A stretch of DNA of 64,000 bases from Turnera subulata (lineage: Eukaryota > Streptophyta > Magnoliopsida > Malpighiales > Passifloraceae): positions 162,675 through 226,674 of the forward strand of contig JAKUCV010004765.1 of assembly GCA_028386065.3 (NCBI GenBank), read 5' to 3'. The notes beneath the pieces are model-generated. The model was not told where the DNA came from, made no database searches, and saw only the letters and a program-made list of their open reading frames with translations. Shown here in pieces: positions 22,740 through 33,966 of the stretch. The first letter of the stretch is position 1; every line of letters starts with the position of its first letter. The translations under genes and the position numbers were made by a program.

Positions 22740-24349
22740 TTGGCACACCCAGTAGGACACATCATGTTCTCACCAACAATCCAGTTCCTAATGGAGTCTG
22801 TGGCCATCATCCGTGGCCATTTTTCACAGCTCTTGAAGGAAAAGGAGGCGCTTTCCAAGCATCGTGGTAATTCCCAACAAGCACAATCGTTGTCTTCTCA
22901 ATATGACCAGGTTTGTAAAGAGGAGCAGTACTTATACGATGAGCTTGGTGAAAGGAGGATGAATGTTCTAATAAAGGATGTTCAAGCTAAAAAGTTATTT
23001 GGTGCACGACCGATGAAGTATATCGTGAATGAAGTATACTCATCGGTCATTGAAAGTGTAGAAGATGTACACGTCAATCATGGTTTCCAAGATGAGGAGA
23101 ATGTCAGAAAGATCAAAGCAGAGAAGGACTCCTTCATCGAGAAGCTGCATGTTGATAGTACAAGGCCGGGTCTCTGGCCAAACATATTTGATTTCTTTGG
23201 CGCCATTGAACTTTTTGACCAATTATATACTAATGGCCAGATTTTATCGCAGGAAAGTCATAAAGTACCATTAGCAATCGACATATAGGGCTTGGAAGAA
23301 GTGAAGTCCCTTGCTAAAAAACAAGGTCCCGAGGCCGATGATGAATCAAAGAGCGATAGATCATTGGTCGATCTGGAGAGACCAGCCCACCAGGGGGGCA
23401 GCACAGATTCAAGCCCTCATAAAAAAGATTCTTCATCGAATTTGCAATGTGAAGGCTATGATTCACAGGGCATTGTTAATTGCCGAAGCCATCGGGCTGC
23501 TCCAGTAGGAAGGACCATCAGACAATGCCTGATGGCCAAGACCAAAAGGCCATCTCGAATTATTACCAAGCCACTGGAGACTGGAGCTGTCAGACCATTC
23601 CCAATGGCCAAGTCCGAAAGGCCATTCCAAATGGTCGTAATTTGCAGGTTCTTGGGGCCAAAAATGCCGAAAAAAAACCACTTAACACTCCCAAGGCACA
23701 GATTATGGTTACAGATCCCAGTGCTAAGCTCAAAGCCAAGGTAGTAGAGGTCAACTACGAGGTAGCACGGTGTTCTCAATGTAGAAGGATCGATCCTAAG
23801 GTGCAACTCCGGTCTGAAATGGTCGATTACATGCTTGTGTCCAAGATGATTAAGCCTCAAGCACCTAAGGACAACAAGTGGCATGTGAACCAGTCGAGGA
23901 AGCAGTCACGACAAGCACCAATTTCCTCACATGCGCACCTGAAAGATTTGGAGGCTCGATTTGAGGAATTTGGGCTTACAAGGACCCAAAAGAGGCGCAT
24001 GTTGCGTCTGAGGCAAGAATTAGGTGTCAGCCACCCAAGTCAACGATTGGCCGATTCTAGGCCAATGCAGAGTGAAGCTATGTTCACGATAGCTAAAAGA
24101 CTGGGTACTCAGTCTCAGCAGTCGTCCAGGTTTTCAGAACAATTTGGGAGACCAACGAACCCAGGGCGTTCATTGCCCAAGCAGCAGTCGGAGATCAAAC
24201 GCCCAATCAGAAAGGAGATCAAGTCACACCACGCAAGGCCATTAACCAAGGTTTGGGTCCCCAAACATAAGTCTATCGACATGTTCGAACTCACGAAGAA
24301 GGATGATGCTTTTTCTGGGTTGAAGAAGGCAGATGTGGAGATGTTGTAG
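22740..24349 (+). pseudogene. Broken gag / gag-protease linker region
   Basis: The first frame (22740-23288) gives 182 aa with an N-terminal helical, Lys/Glu-rich stretch, then a stop. The same frame reopens at once (23292-23744). From 23480 a frame shifted by two bases carries on to 24349 (289 aa). The last part has LTRTQKRRMLRLRQE and VWVPKHKSIDM. These resemble the basic linker between gag and protease in plant gypsy polyproteins. There is no CCHC knuckle and no DTG/DSG protease motif. Candidate primer-binding sequence lies just upstream ('tttggcacacccagtaggaca', 22739-22760), as in some Tat-type elements, though it is about 50 bases past the LTR. Confidence 0.55.
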
Positions 24350-24700
24350 GCCATACAATTTGGCTCTCTACCAGTAAAGGCACCGATTTCCAAGAATCTT
24401 GTGTTGCCAATCTTTTTTAACGCAGGATCGGGTCAGTCACTTTCTCTGGATAGAGATATCATGGAAGAAGAAGAATCCGATGATTTTATGATATTGGAGA
24501 ACACAGAGATCCAACCTTTGAGGGGTGAGCAGTTATCTTGTTCGTTACGAAATGGAATTACGGTACTTATATGGACCTGCATAGTATATTTGTCCGTAAA
24601 GCTCGACTTAGATTTTGGTTCTTATGCTAAAGGTTGTTGCTTAGCAATTCTAAACGTGATCGGATCTTTGCTCCTGCCTGCCATGGTCGATTTAGTTTAG
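24350..24700 (+). pseudogene. Further gag-pol linker remnant
   Basis: The frame continuing after the 24349 stop contains FGSLPVKAPISKNLVLPIFF and an acidic MEEEESDDFMILE stretch. Both resemble the segment between protease and reverse transcriptase in plant gypsy polyproteins. It ends at 24700 without reaching any enzymatic domain. Confidence 0.4.
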
Positions 24701-25244
24701 CCGAACAATCATTCAAGGTTGAGTTCGGCTGGTGAAAGTTTGTTTTAAGGTGATGAAGGCATTGATCGATCCCTCTACAACATAGATCGATCTGTGAGAT
24801 CGTCCACTACTACATCCATCGTTCTGTGACATAGGCCGTTATTACATAGATCGATATGTGAGATCATCTACTACGACATAGATCGATCTGTGACGTATGC
24901 CATTACCATGCTAGATCGATCTATGTAGAGGTCGGTCAAGAATTCTTTCGAAGAACGATTGTTGCGTAGATCGTTTCATAAGAGTATATATGTGGCCTTC
25001 CTAAAATTCGACCATTTGATGATCTTGGCGATTTTCTTCAAGTGACGCCGACTCTATTCTTTCGTGACAACGAAGGGTTTTTGGGGATAAACCTTAGGGT
25101 TTTTGTGGGATAGAATTGGCGGTATGGTTTGGCACCGAACTTCATTCTTTTTGTGGCGAGAGAGTTTTTATTTGAACAAAGAAAGGTTGAATTTGAAATA
25201 GAGATGGATTCTTAGAGATAAGCTTGAGAAGAGATGACGGCCAT

Positions 25245-25580
25245 TACTACTTAGATCGATCAGTAAGATTATCTACTACTACATGGATCGATCTGTGACA
25301 TAGGCTGATCGATCTGTAAGATTATCTACTACTACCTGGATCGATCTGTGACATAGGCCGATCGATCTGTAAGATCATCTATTACTACCTGTATCGATCT
25401 GTGACATAGGTCGATCGATCTGTAAGGTCATCTACTACTACCTGGATCGATCTGTGACATAGACCGATCGATCTGTAAGATCATCTATTACTACCTGGAT
25501 CAAACTGTGACATAGGCTGATCGTCATCTACTACTACCTGGATCGATCTGTGACATAGGTCGATCGATCTGTAATCCTCA
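25245..25580 (+). repeat. 53-bp tandem array rich in GATCGATC
   Basis: The unit 'gatcgatctgtgacatagg(c/t)cgatcgatctgtaagatcatctactactacctg' is repeated about six times; successive 'tgtgacatagg' starts are 53 bases apart (25294, 25347). Each unit has two self-complementary GATCGATC cores. Looser copies begin as far left as 24775. Confidence 0.9.
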
Positions 25581-25944
25581 CTGCTGCATCGATATGTGAG
25601 ATTAGATATTTCCACGTGGAGCGATCTGTGAGATCGTTCTTTAAATTTTTATTTCTTGCAAATTCTACAAAGAGCGATCTGTGAGATCGTTTATAGAATT
25701 TATATTTCTCAGAGGAAGTTCAAGCATTCTTTATAAGGACAATTGTTGCGTAGGTGGCGCTGATAAGGATTTGTCTCCAAATTTATTTTGAGGTCGCGTT
25801 CTTAGGGCTGAGTCCTAAGGTTTTTGTGTGACATGTTCAAGTGGAGCCGACCTTATTCCTTCGTGGTCTCTTTGGGCAAGTCGGTTGTTGGTGTCGCAGA
25901 TCGTTTCCTTGACGTGAGATTTGACTTTTGCTCTCTACATGACC

Positions 25945-26235
25945 TGTGAGTTGACTTAATGGCTCCCAAGACCTGTGAGTTGACTTTTGGCTACTCCATG
26001 ACATGAGAGTTAACCTTTGACCCAGTTGACCGATGAGGTTGACCTTTTGTCATGTTGACCGATGAAGTTGACTTTTGACCTTGTTGACTGATGGGGTTGA
26101 CTTTTGGTCATGTTGACCGATGGAGTTGACTTTTAGTTCGGTTGACCGATGGACTGACTTTTGCCCTGTTGATCGATGGGGTTGATTTTTAGCCCGGATG
26201 ACCGATGGATTGCCTTTTCGGCCTAGTTGATCTAT
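25945..26235 (+). repeat. ~29-bp degenerate tandem array
   Basis: The phrase 'gttgaccgatgg(g/a)gttgacttttg' recurs about ten times with roughly 29-base spacing (for example 26054 and 26083). The minus-strand ORF across it is a repeat artefact. Confidence 0.85.
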
Positions 26236-26431
26236 TGGGTCGACTTTGGGTCTCATCGATCTCGATGGAGTTCTAGGTTTTTATCTGCCGGTGACACTGA
26301 CTTCGAGTTTCTTTGGCCGTGGAGGTTGAGTTCGGTGCCGGCTTTGACCGATGGTCATCCTGGTGTTCACAATTTTGGCTGGTTGTCAAGGACCACCCCT
26401 TCGATTTACGATAGCCTTCAATCAAAGGGCT

Positions 26432-26443
26432 GAGGGGGGCAAC
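26432..26443 (+). other. Polypurine tract
   Basis: GAGGGGGGCAAC directly precedes the 3' LTR and sets the element's orientation. Confidence 0.85.
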
Positions 26444-27529
26444 TGTTTATACCAAGACCAAAATCGTGGTCTGCTACAGGTCGCTCATGTTTGGGCTCTC
26501 ACTAGTTAAGGGCCGGTACTGCGCTCCTTCAGGCCCAACAGTCTTTTTTTTGGTATCTGGTCTAAGACCGATATCGTGTGTCTCCATTGGTCCAAGACCG
26601 ATGTCATCCACTGGTCCAAGAACGATGTCATCCACTGGTCCAAGACCGATGTCATCTACCGGTCCAAGACCGATGTCATCCACCGGTCCAAGACCGGTGT
26701 CAACCATTGGACTAGGATCGATGTCATGGGTCTCGCCGTTGGACTAGAACCGATGCCATGGACTCCACTGGTCTAAGACCGATGTCTTTCATTGGACTAA
26801 GTCCGATATCCAGTATTTAGCAGATGTCTAAGTCTTGTTTATACAGGTTAGGAGCGCTAGACTGGGAATGGTGTCTTTCCAAGTCCGATGTTTTACGCTG
26901 GTCAAGGATCGGTTCTTGGACTTGAATTTGAATCATGATTTTGGATATTATCAAATCGTTAGTTGATCGGGTTGACTTGTGATCAGGGAAGTCCGCAAGC
27001 CGTTGAGGTCTGCGCAATCTTTTGTGATTTCTTTTCGTATTTGGACATTAAAAGGGAAGATATCGGGGTTTAGAGGATATCCCGCCTCAAGCGGTGTTTA
27101 GAATTCGAAATAAGGTTTTTGGGGCGCTTTACTGTTTTATCGTTTGTTTTGTCATAACCTATATAAGGTTATTGATAATGCTTGTACGAGGATGAAGATC
27201 AATCAATCAAAGATCAAAAACTATCTTTTTATCAATTTACTTTTACCGTATTGCACAGTAGTGTAGATTTTACCATGTTTTTTCTTAGAGTAATTTAGCC
27301 TAGCTTGGTTTTCCCAGAAAATCAAACACTAAAACCCGGTACAGGGCGCGTGACATCCGTCCGTTCGGCCTTTCAACGGTCGGATTCGGTGGTCGGTTTG
27401 GCCTTTCGATGGTCGGATCGGCAAGTCAATATTAGAACCAGGTTCAGGATGTGCGACACCGTCCGTTCGGCCTATCAGTAGGTCGGATCCGGTAAGCCGT
27501 TGGTCGCTCGCTGTTCAATGTAGCGAACA
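26444..27529 (+). repeat. 3' LTR (1086 bp)
   Basis: Nearly identical to the 5' LTR by eye and 24 bp longer, which is exactly one extra unit of the internal 24-bp array (26585-26710). It ends GCGAACA followed by the GGTCC target duplication. Confidence 0.95.
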
Positions 27530-27534
27530 GGTCC

Positions 27535-29170
27535 TTAACTTGTGATTCCCTCTCTCGGTATGGAGCTAGAAGTAGAAACTAGCTAGGCTATCCATCATAA
27601 TACAACCACAACACTGTATCATTTCTTCTATTTAGAGTGGTTATCATGATAATAAAATTTCAGTTAATGAGCAGCTATCTAATCTAATATCGCATCATGT
27701 AATATAACTTTTTACAAAATTATCGTATCATTGAGTACGGAGATTTTCATAACAAAAGTTCTATATAACTCCGACCCAAACCCAAACCACCCTCAGTCTG
27801 ACTGACTCATTGAATCATCATTCAACAGTATTACAACTTAAATGCCATTTTACATTTCTAAAAAGCATTGTTTATGTTTTTTCTTTTTCTATAATAAAGA
27901 AAAACATCAAGAGTTGGAGAGATCTCCTACACACTTACCAAAGCACTTATGCCGACAATGGACTACACCCGTCTTACCAGTTTCAGAATTCAGTCCAAGA
28001 ATCAATCATTTGCCATCGATTACTACGCTAGCTCCATTAAGCAAAATATGTACTCCGCATTGGCTATGAACTACAATTAGAGAATAATGAATTATCATAC
28101 TTAAACAACAAGATTTTCTAACAGATTCAGGGTTCTAAGAAAAGATATTCTAATTATAATTATTATCTGCGACCATGACATCAAACACCCATAATGCGCA
28201 TGAAAATAAGAAAGTAAGGTTTCGGATAATAGTGGAGCACTCAAAAGGTTAGCACTTGTGAGCAATACCATCAAAAACAAAGTTTTATGGATCTCATCTA
28301 TATTTATATATACCTTAATTTTGTTTAAAGAATTATTTATAGTATAATTTTGCTATTTGGAGAATTACAGAAAACAGGATAGAGTTAAATTTCGTTGCTG
28401 ATGATCTCTTTTGTCATATAGAATGATATAAAATTCTGATTATAAATGTTTTAATGATAGCAAAAAAATCCAGATTGTTTTTAATAAGGGGAAAATAATT
28501 TTCGCTCATATAGAGAATATAAAAGAGGGTATATTGTAGTTGGACCTACGCAATGGTCACTAACATCACTTTTTACAGGATAACACCAGCATGCGGAATC
28601 CTAATAGGCTTTTTGCCTTTGACGTTTTTCCTTACAAATATATTATTAAAGAAAAAAAAAACGAACGTTTTGTGCATTATCGTCTGGCAGCCTTTTATGC
28701 TATCTCTTTTTTCTTTTTTTTTTCTTTTGTGTTGATGAAATGACGCACATGAACAGCACTTTGGCCTCAATAGCTCTACAAATGGCCGAAGAGGCAAAAC
28801 AACCAAAGATAATTATCCCGTGGAATGTAATGGGATGCATGTTCTGTCTCCTCTTGTCTTACGTCACAGAATTCTTCCCTTTCCTTCTTAATTTAGTGTT
28901 GTTTTGTAAGAGGAACACATCTTCAGTTTGACCTTTTGAATAAAAAAAAAGACGGGGGGTTGGTATGGTACCTTGGTATGGTACCAGGGGTAATGTTTAG
29001 GGTATTAAACTCATTTTGGAGTGGATCAATGATATCATAACATTTAAACTTACAAAGATTTTTAAAAATTTTATTTATAAAGGTGTTCTATAAAGTTAAT
29101 AATAGTAAAAATTGCTCAATTCTTTTATTTTTTACAATATTACACCAATATTAAAATCCCTAAATAGTCC
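27535..29170. other. AT-rich intergenic DNA
   Basis: No gene recognised. The stretch 28960-29060 ('tatggtacc...gggtaatgtttaggg') is similar to the reverse complement of 43600-43690. It is probably the end of a small repeated element abutting the truncated LTR. Confidence 0.45.
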
Positions 29171-31513
29171 CAGACATGCTTATCACAAGTAACCCAGGTC
29201 ATGACCACCACAAAACAGTCTTAAACCATCGAGTCGTACCACTACTTTCCACGTGACAATTATATCATCATTATTCAAAACTAAATCTCAGGGATCAACA
29301 TCCCTAACTAAAATACCGGGATAGACATCCCATCCAAAACCGAGGATCGACATCCTTATCACAAATTATTATTTAATCCATTATACTTAATACCAAAAAA
29401 AGACACAAGGATAAACATCCAAAAACTCAACGTACGGGGATAAACATCCCAAAACCAATCAAGATACTAGGATAAACATCCCGACAACAATCAAGACAAT
29501 GGGATAAACATCCTGAGTCAAACCACAGCAAATGCAACAATCAACATTGCAATAATCATCAAACACAACAACCGAGTAATACAGGCACATATTGAAGGAA
29601 ATACATCCTCACCTTAGCCGATTACTCAACTCTGAAAACATCAATCGGTCCAAAGCCGGTTCCACAGGAACTGCTCGATATCGACTCCTATATAACAAAT
29701 AACAAATGCACACATAAGATGCACATAATCGGTATGCTATGATGCCATAAATTGTAGATTAGACTCATCGGTTAATCATCTCGATTTTATATATATTATC
29801 ATGAAATTATCCTTTTATCATAATTAACCCTTTTTCCGAAAATATTTCGTATGTATATAAGGTTACAAAAATATATTTCCAAAAGCTACTAAATCAAAAT
29901 ATTTCATAAAATAATATATTTTTTCCAAAATAATAAACAACATAATTTTTCTGGAAATTATATCATATATATGTATTTTCCCCAAAATTATTCCATAAAA
30001 TATATTACTTGTCAAAATATAATTACCAAATATTATTTTCTTTAGAAAACCATATTTCCAGAAAAATTAATCATACAAAATTATTTCCTGAAAATAAATA
30101 CGAATTAATAAATATACCTATGTATATTTTCCAAAGGTAAAAATACTTTTCCCAACAATTATATATCAAAGTAATTATATATTTTCAAAAATATTATTTT
30201 TGTATACCATAAATACATATTTTCCAAAAGGTACCAGTTACCATAATTTTCCAGGAAAAATAACATGTATATAAATTTTCCAGAAAATATTTCCATGGTA
30301 TATATATTTTTCCAAATAATAATAAATTTTCCAAACATAACTTAATTATTTAACAAAGTTTATATACTTATATTTTTCTCAAAATACCAAAATTAAACTG
30401 ACCATAATTTTCTCAAGATGAATATATATATTTTTTTCAGAATTAATTACCAGAAAATGAGTAAATATATAAATACATATGTTATTATTATTATTATTAT
30501 TAATTTTTTTTTAAAACAGGACCCGGTCAAAGCCAACCCAACCAGGTTCGCGACCCGGTCTTGACCCGCCCAGAAGGAACGGATCGCTCACCTACAGCGG
30601 CAACGGCGGCGCGACGCAGCGCGGGGAAGGCGTCACGAAGCGCGACGTGAGGCGTCGACTCCATAGGCGGTGGAAACTCGGCGCGGCGACGGCAGGAGGC
30701 TGAGCAGAGCGGAGGAGAAGCGGATCCGCGGGTCTGCTCGCGGGTCAACGGCGCGTCACGGCCCGTCAGGCGGCGGAAGACGACAGGGGCGAAGGCAACA
30801 GGTCGGCGACAGCACGGCGACTCTCCTGGCGGCGGCAGTGTGGCGAGAAACGGCGGGGAGCTCCTCCTGGTGAACAGTAGCAGGGGGAGGATCCGGGGTA
30901 ACGACTCATCCTTGTTTTCTTTCTTTTTTTTTCTTCTATTTTTTTATTTTTCTTTCTATTTTTCTTCTTTTTTTTCATTACTTGTATTATTATTTTTTTT
31001 CTTCTCTTTTTTTTTCTTCCTCTCTGTTTTTCTTTTCCGATTTCTTTTTTTTTCTTTTTTTTCTTTTCTTCTCTCTTTTTTTTTCTCCTTTTTTTTTCTC
31101 TCCTTTTTTTTCCCTCTTTTTTTTTTTCCTTCTTCCTTCCTTCTTCCTTTCTTCCTCTTCCCAGCTACTTTTTAACAGATGAAAACACTGCACATCAGCC
31201 GCCTTCATAGTTGCCTCAATTATGCAGGTTTGGCTGCATATGGGGTGAGTCCAGTCCGGACCAGAAAATAACTGCATGCCCCCTTAGTTATTTTCTGGTG
31301 TGATTTTTTTGAAGATTTCGGGACCCGAAAAATACCAACCTTGGGTCCGTAAAATCCACAGAAAAATCTCGAGCGCGGGAAAAGACTCGGTTTCGAAAAG
31401 CGACGCTCGATTTACCTTGAATTAATTACCTAAGATTAATTCATTCGGTAAATCACCGTATAACAACTTTTACAGTCCCGGTAAAAATCCAAATTTTTAC
31501 CCGGGCTGTTACA
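29171..31513 (-). repeat. 3' LTR, truncated
   Basis: It matches 34631-36954 nearly base for base, then stops at 29171 where the homologous LTR continues for about 660 bp. The inner end is TGTTACA (TGTAACA on the minus strand). It has a terminal palindrome, CCCGGTAAAAAT facing ATTTTTACCCGG, at about 31474-31505, which the other LTR lacks. Confidence 0.92.
30905..31165. repeat. Polypyrimidine tract in the 3' LTR (about 250 bp)
   Basis: Almost pure C/T on the + strand, hence purine in the sense of the element. The homologous tract in the other LTR is at 36390-36645. The Phe/Ser and Lys/Glu ORFs here are composition artefacts. Confidence 0.9.
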
Positions 31514-31526
31514 TTCTACCCACCTT
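31514..31526 (-). other. Polypurine tract
   Basis: The minus strand reads AAGGTGGGTAGAA immediately before the LTR's TGTAACAG. This is the familiar Tekay/Del-type tract. Confidence 0.85.
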
Positions 31527-31659
31527 AAAAAGAATTTCGTCCTCGAAATTCCTTGTCTTATCCGTGGGTCCTACCACGATAAGCTTCTGGTATACTCCAC
31601 CAGGTGTCCAAACTCAACATGAGATACCGCTTATACCCTTAAGCGACTTCTCCTCCGCT

Positions 31660-31667
31660 TATAAATA
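31660..31667 (+). promoter_or_regulatory. TATA box of antisense unit 1
   Basis: TATAAATA lies 41 bases before an ATG in strong context (ACCATGG, ATG at 31701). Both run opposite to the element. Confidence 0.55.
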
Positions 31668-31700
31668 CCAACCTCATAACTGAGACACTCACTCTCAACC

Positions 31701-32079
31701 ATGGACTCTCCACTAAGATCAATAACCACCTCAGACTTCCGAGGACAACAACTATATCGGTGGTACTGCTTTCCCGACAAGCTCCGATGAAGAACTTCCC
31801 AAGAAGCGGTTCAAGACGAACATCGTCGGTCTGAAAGAACATATGGTCGTCTCCCCAAGACGGCGAAAGAAGCGTGTTGGCAAAGAAGTTGATGATCGAA
31901 AGGGCAAAGCAACGGCTGAAAGCAGCACTCCACTGAAGACACTGACGCAGCTGGACGTCTCACTGAAGAAGATCAGCTCGGCGGTGATGCAGATAGAACT
32001 GGCGTGCGTGGAACTCTTCCCTCACGTGAAAAATATACAAAAGCTTGTAAAAGACCTTGAGAAGCAAGTAACTCCTTAG
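31701..32079 (+). pseudogene. Antisense ORF 1, basic coiled-coil-like protein, frameshifted
   Basis: From the ATG at 31701 the frame reads MDSPLRSITTSD and stops at a TGA after 29 codons. The next frame is open from just after a TAA at about 31709-31711, overlaps it, and continues to 32079. It reads ...EELPKKRFKTNIVGLKEHMVVSPRRRKKRVGK, then a Lys-rich linker and a Leu/Ile/Val heptad-like helix (LKKISSAVMQIE...IQKLVKDLEKQ). The simplest reading is one gene of about 125 codons with an indel near 31735. I recognise no family. The basic patch PRRRKKR could be a nuclear localisation signal. AATAAATAAA at about 32109-32118 could serve as a poly(A) signal. It sits between the primer-binding site and polypurine tract, opposite in sense to the retroelement. 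Confidence 0.45.
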
Positions 32080-32912
32080 AGTAATTCTTCTCCGTTGTAA
32101 AACTGTTATGAATAAATAAAACAAGTTTTTCCCTTTTTCAAAATAAAACTCTTATGTCACGAAATCTTATGTTAAACAGAAAAACAAAACATCTCAAAGC
32201 AGAACAAAAATTAACAATAAGGATGTAAAATCAAACATAAAGAAATTAAAGCAAAACTGGTTTAACAAAACCAAAACATAAGGAAGTTAAAACAAAAACA
32301 TGTTTTCATGTTCGGCGCTCTAGATCGGACGTAAACATCCTCGATCCCGAGAAACTTGACATGCACAGCTAACGGTGACGTCGATTTCCCTCATGAAAAA
32401 GACGTCCGTTAACTCGCAAGGTGACGATGACATCACAAGCACGTCTTGTGTCCCTCGAAAGAAACGTTATCAACTTGTTCACAAATTCCGCATGAGCCAA
32501 AAACGTCTGTCAAGTCTCGTATCCCTCCATGATGTCCGAACAGGTGTAAGCTTGTCGCACATGCACTCTACTCGAGGTATGGCCCCATCAATCTAGCCAC
32601 AACGGTCACGGATGCATGTGATAAAAGATGCAAGAAAGAGTCATAAAAAGAATAAAGCAAGGTAGCCAGGGCGATAGAAAATCGTGAGATGGAAAAGAGC
32701 TGAAAAACACTTGCGTTTGTAGCCCGAAAAACATATAAAGTGATGAAGTAATAAATGAGGCAACGGCAAAATTTTCAAAAACAACACCTTGAAGAATGAA
32801 AACGATTTGGAGCTTTGTGAAGGGAATTTGCTTTTCCCATCACCGAAAAATCCTTTAGACTTTCTCGGGGATAGGTGGGGTCTAAACTTTGAAAAACAGG
32901 TAAACATTTTTC
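32080..32912 (+). other. Spacer between antisense units
   Basis: A-rich (many AAAAC words) up to about 32300, then mixed sequence. A 73-aa frame at 32375-32596 (SCVPRKKRYQLVHKFRMSQKRL) is basic and unrecognised. It could be decayed coding sequence of unit 1 or a promoter region for unit 2. Confidence 0.35.
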
Positions 32913-32921
32913 TATAAAAGG
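32913..32921 (+). promoter_or_regulatory. TATA box of antisense unit 2
   Basis: TATAAAAGG, a textbook plant TATA box, lies 117 bases before the ATG at 33030. The leader between is A/C-rich, as in plant 5' UTRs. Confidence 0.55.
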
Positions 32922-33029
32922 CAAAACAACGGAAAGCAAAAACCACAAAGCATCTAAAAGCAAACAACGCTCAGGCAAATAAAGCCACAACGCTCAGAAA
33001 AAACAAAATACCAACGCGTCCAAAACACG

Positions 33030-33713
33030 ATGCCTGCTCCATCATCCGTCTTCTTCGTCGAAGGTGCCAACCTAGGCAGAAGAAACCGGTTGGCCTACAG
33101 CATGATCAACGAGCGTCCAGAAGAACTACCGAACGAGCTCGGCAGGATGCCCCGTCTGGTCTTCGTCGACGAACTCTACTCATCCAGATTCTTCGTCACT
33201 CCCATAGAAGAGACGTTCTTCCTAGAGGACCAAGGTACTCTGAGGACCTCCTTCTATGGCTCAGCTAATTCTGTCATGTTTTTCATTTCTGAAAGACTTC
33301 AAGAATTCAACCTAGAGTCCACTTGCCATTTCCTGGACCAAGGCACCTACTACCAGCTCTCGATGACAGCCCAGAGCATGCCCAGAGTGACTCGATTACC
33401 CCCAACTTGGCCAAAGGCCCGACTACTGGTGTGGAACTGCAGAGGAGTCGCTAGGCGTTCCCAGGAGTTCTCGCGTACCCTGAGGGACCTGAAGAACCAA
33501 TACAAGCCCAACATGGTTCTTCTCACGGAGACCCGGTGGCAGCCTGAAGACGATCACGGTGTCATCCCACTCCGGTTCCCTCCAGCAAACCGGTTCGAGC
33601 TTCCTGGCCAGAACAACGCAGGTGGCATGTGGTTCTCGTGGAACGACAATATCAGGGTCAACATCAACAACGACCCCAATAGCTTCAGGGTCAACGTCGT
33701 ACCGAGAAGATGA
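33030..33713 (+). CDS. Antisense ORF 2: 227-aa protein with N-terminal piece of an AP-endonuclease-like (EEP) domain
   Basis: The frame is intact for 227 codons in a region where both neighbours are decayed or non-coding. Residues 1-125 show no family I know (MPAPSSVFFVEGANLG..., several Phe/Tyr-rich segments). Residues 131-224 resemble the start of the endonuclease/exonuclease/phosphatase domain of plant LINE ORF2. LLVWNCRG carries the conserved Asn, NMVLLTETRW the metal-binding Glu, and GGMWFSWND is followed by a beta strand. The domain stops there, so the catalytic His and Asp motifs of the C-terminal two thirds are absent. It cannot be an active nuclease alone. It runs opposite to the LTR element that carries it. 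Either it is a captured chimeric gene kept open by selection, or a recent insertion. I infer no function. Confidence 0.6.
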   Translation: MPAPSSVFFVEGANLGRRNRLAYSMINERPEELPNELGRMPRLVFVDELYSSRFFVTPIEETFFLEDQGTLRTSFYGSANSVMFFISERLQEFNLESTCHFLDQGTYYQLSMTAQSMPRVTRLPPTWPKARLLVWNCRGVARRSQEFSRTLRDLKNQYKPNMVLLTETRWQPEDDHGVIPLRFPPANRFELPGQNNAGGMWFSWNDNIRVNINNDPNSFRVNVVPRR

Positions 33714-33954
33714 TTGTATTTTTTTATATATAAAATATCAATGTAATAATAATATTAGTAATATTAATAATATTTATGTTTCCGCTTATTTTTGGCATCA
33801 ATTACCTCTTATGTGTTTGTTCTGCGACAACTGGCGTCCCTTGACTGGATCCATAATGCACTAACTAAATGATATAAAATAATAAACAAATGGAGCGAAC
33901 TAGGCAAACAAGAACAACAACCACACAAGGACTTCCCATCAAGACCTAACGCCC

Positions 33955-33966
33955 GCTCCGATACCA
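33955..33966 (-). other. Primer-binding site (initiator Met tRNA type)
   Basis: The minus strand reads TGGTATCGGAGC, one mismatch from the usual TGGTATCAGAGC, three bases after the LTR end (...GCATTTCA). Confidence 0.85.

Larger units (their letters stand above)
21630..27529 (+). mobile_element. Complete non-autonomous LTR retrotransposon (Ty3/gypsy-like)
   Basis: Direct LTRs lie at 21630-22691 and 26444-27529. They are flanked by the perfect 5-bp target duplication GGTCC (21625-21629 and 27530-27534). A polypurine tract abuts the 3' LTR and gives + orientation. The interior has a broken gag-like region but no protease, reverse transcriptase, RNase H or integrase. Those would need several kilobases and only 3.75 kb is present. 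The element therefore depended on enzymes from a relative. Confidence 0.93.

Noticed and set aside
24775..26235. CRISPR-like array
   Set aside because: Repeats are contiguous without unique spacers and lie inside a plant LTR element.
28553..28931. Two short + strand ORFs with hydrophobic segments
   Set aside because: No splice-linked continuation and no family match; AT-rich chance ORFs are expected here.
30840..31277. Phe-rich and Lys/Glu-rich ORFs (and their twins at 36315-36746)
   Set aside because: Composition artefacts of the LTR polypyrimidine tract, repeated in both LTRs.
33030..33713. Active endonuclease
   Set aside because: Only the N-terminal Asn and Glu motifs are present; the catalytic His and Asp motifs are missing.
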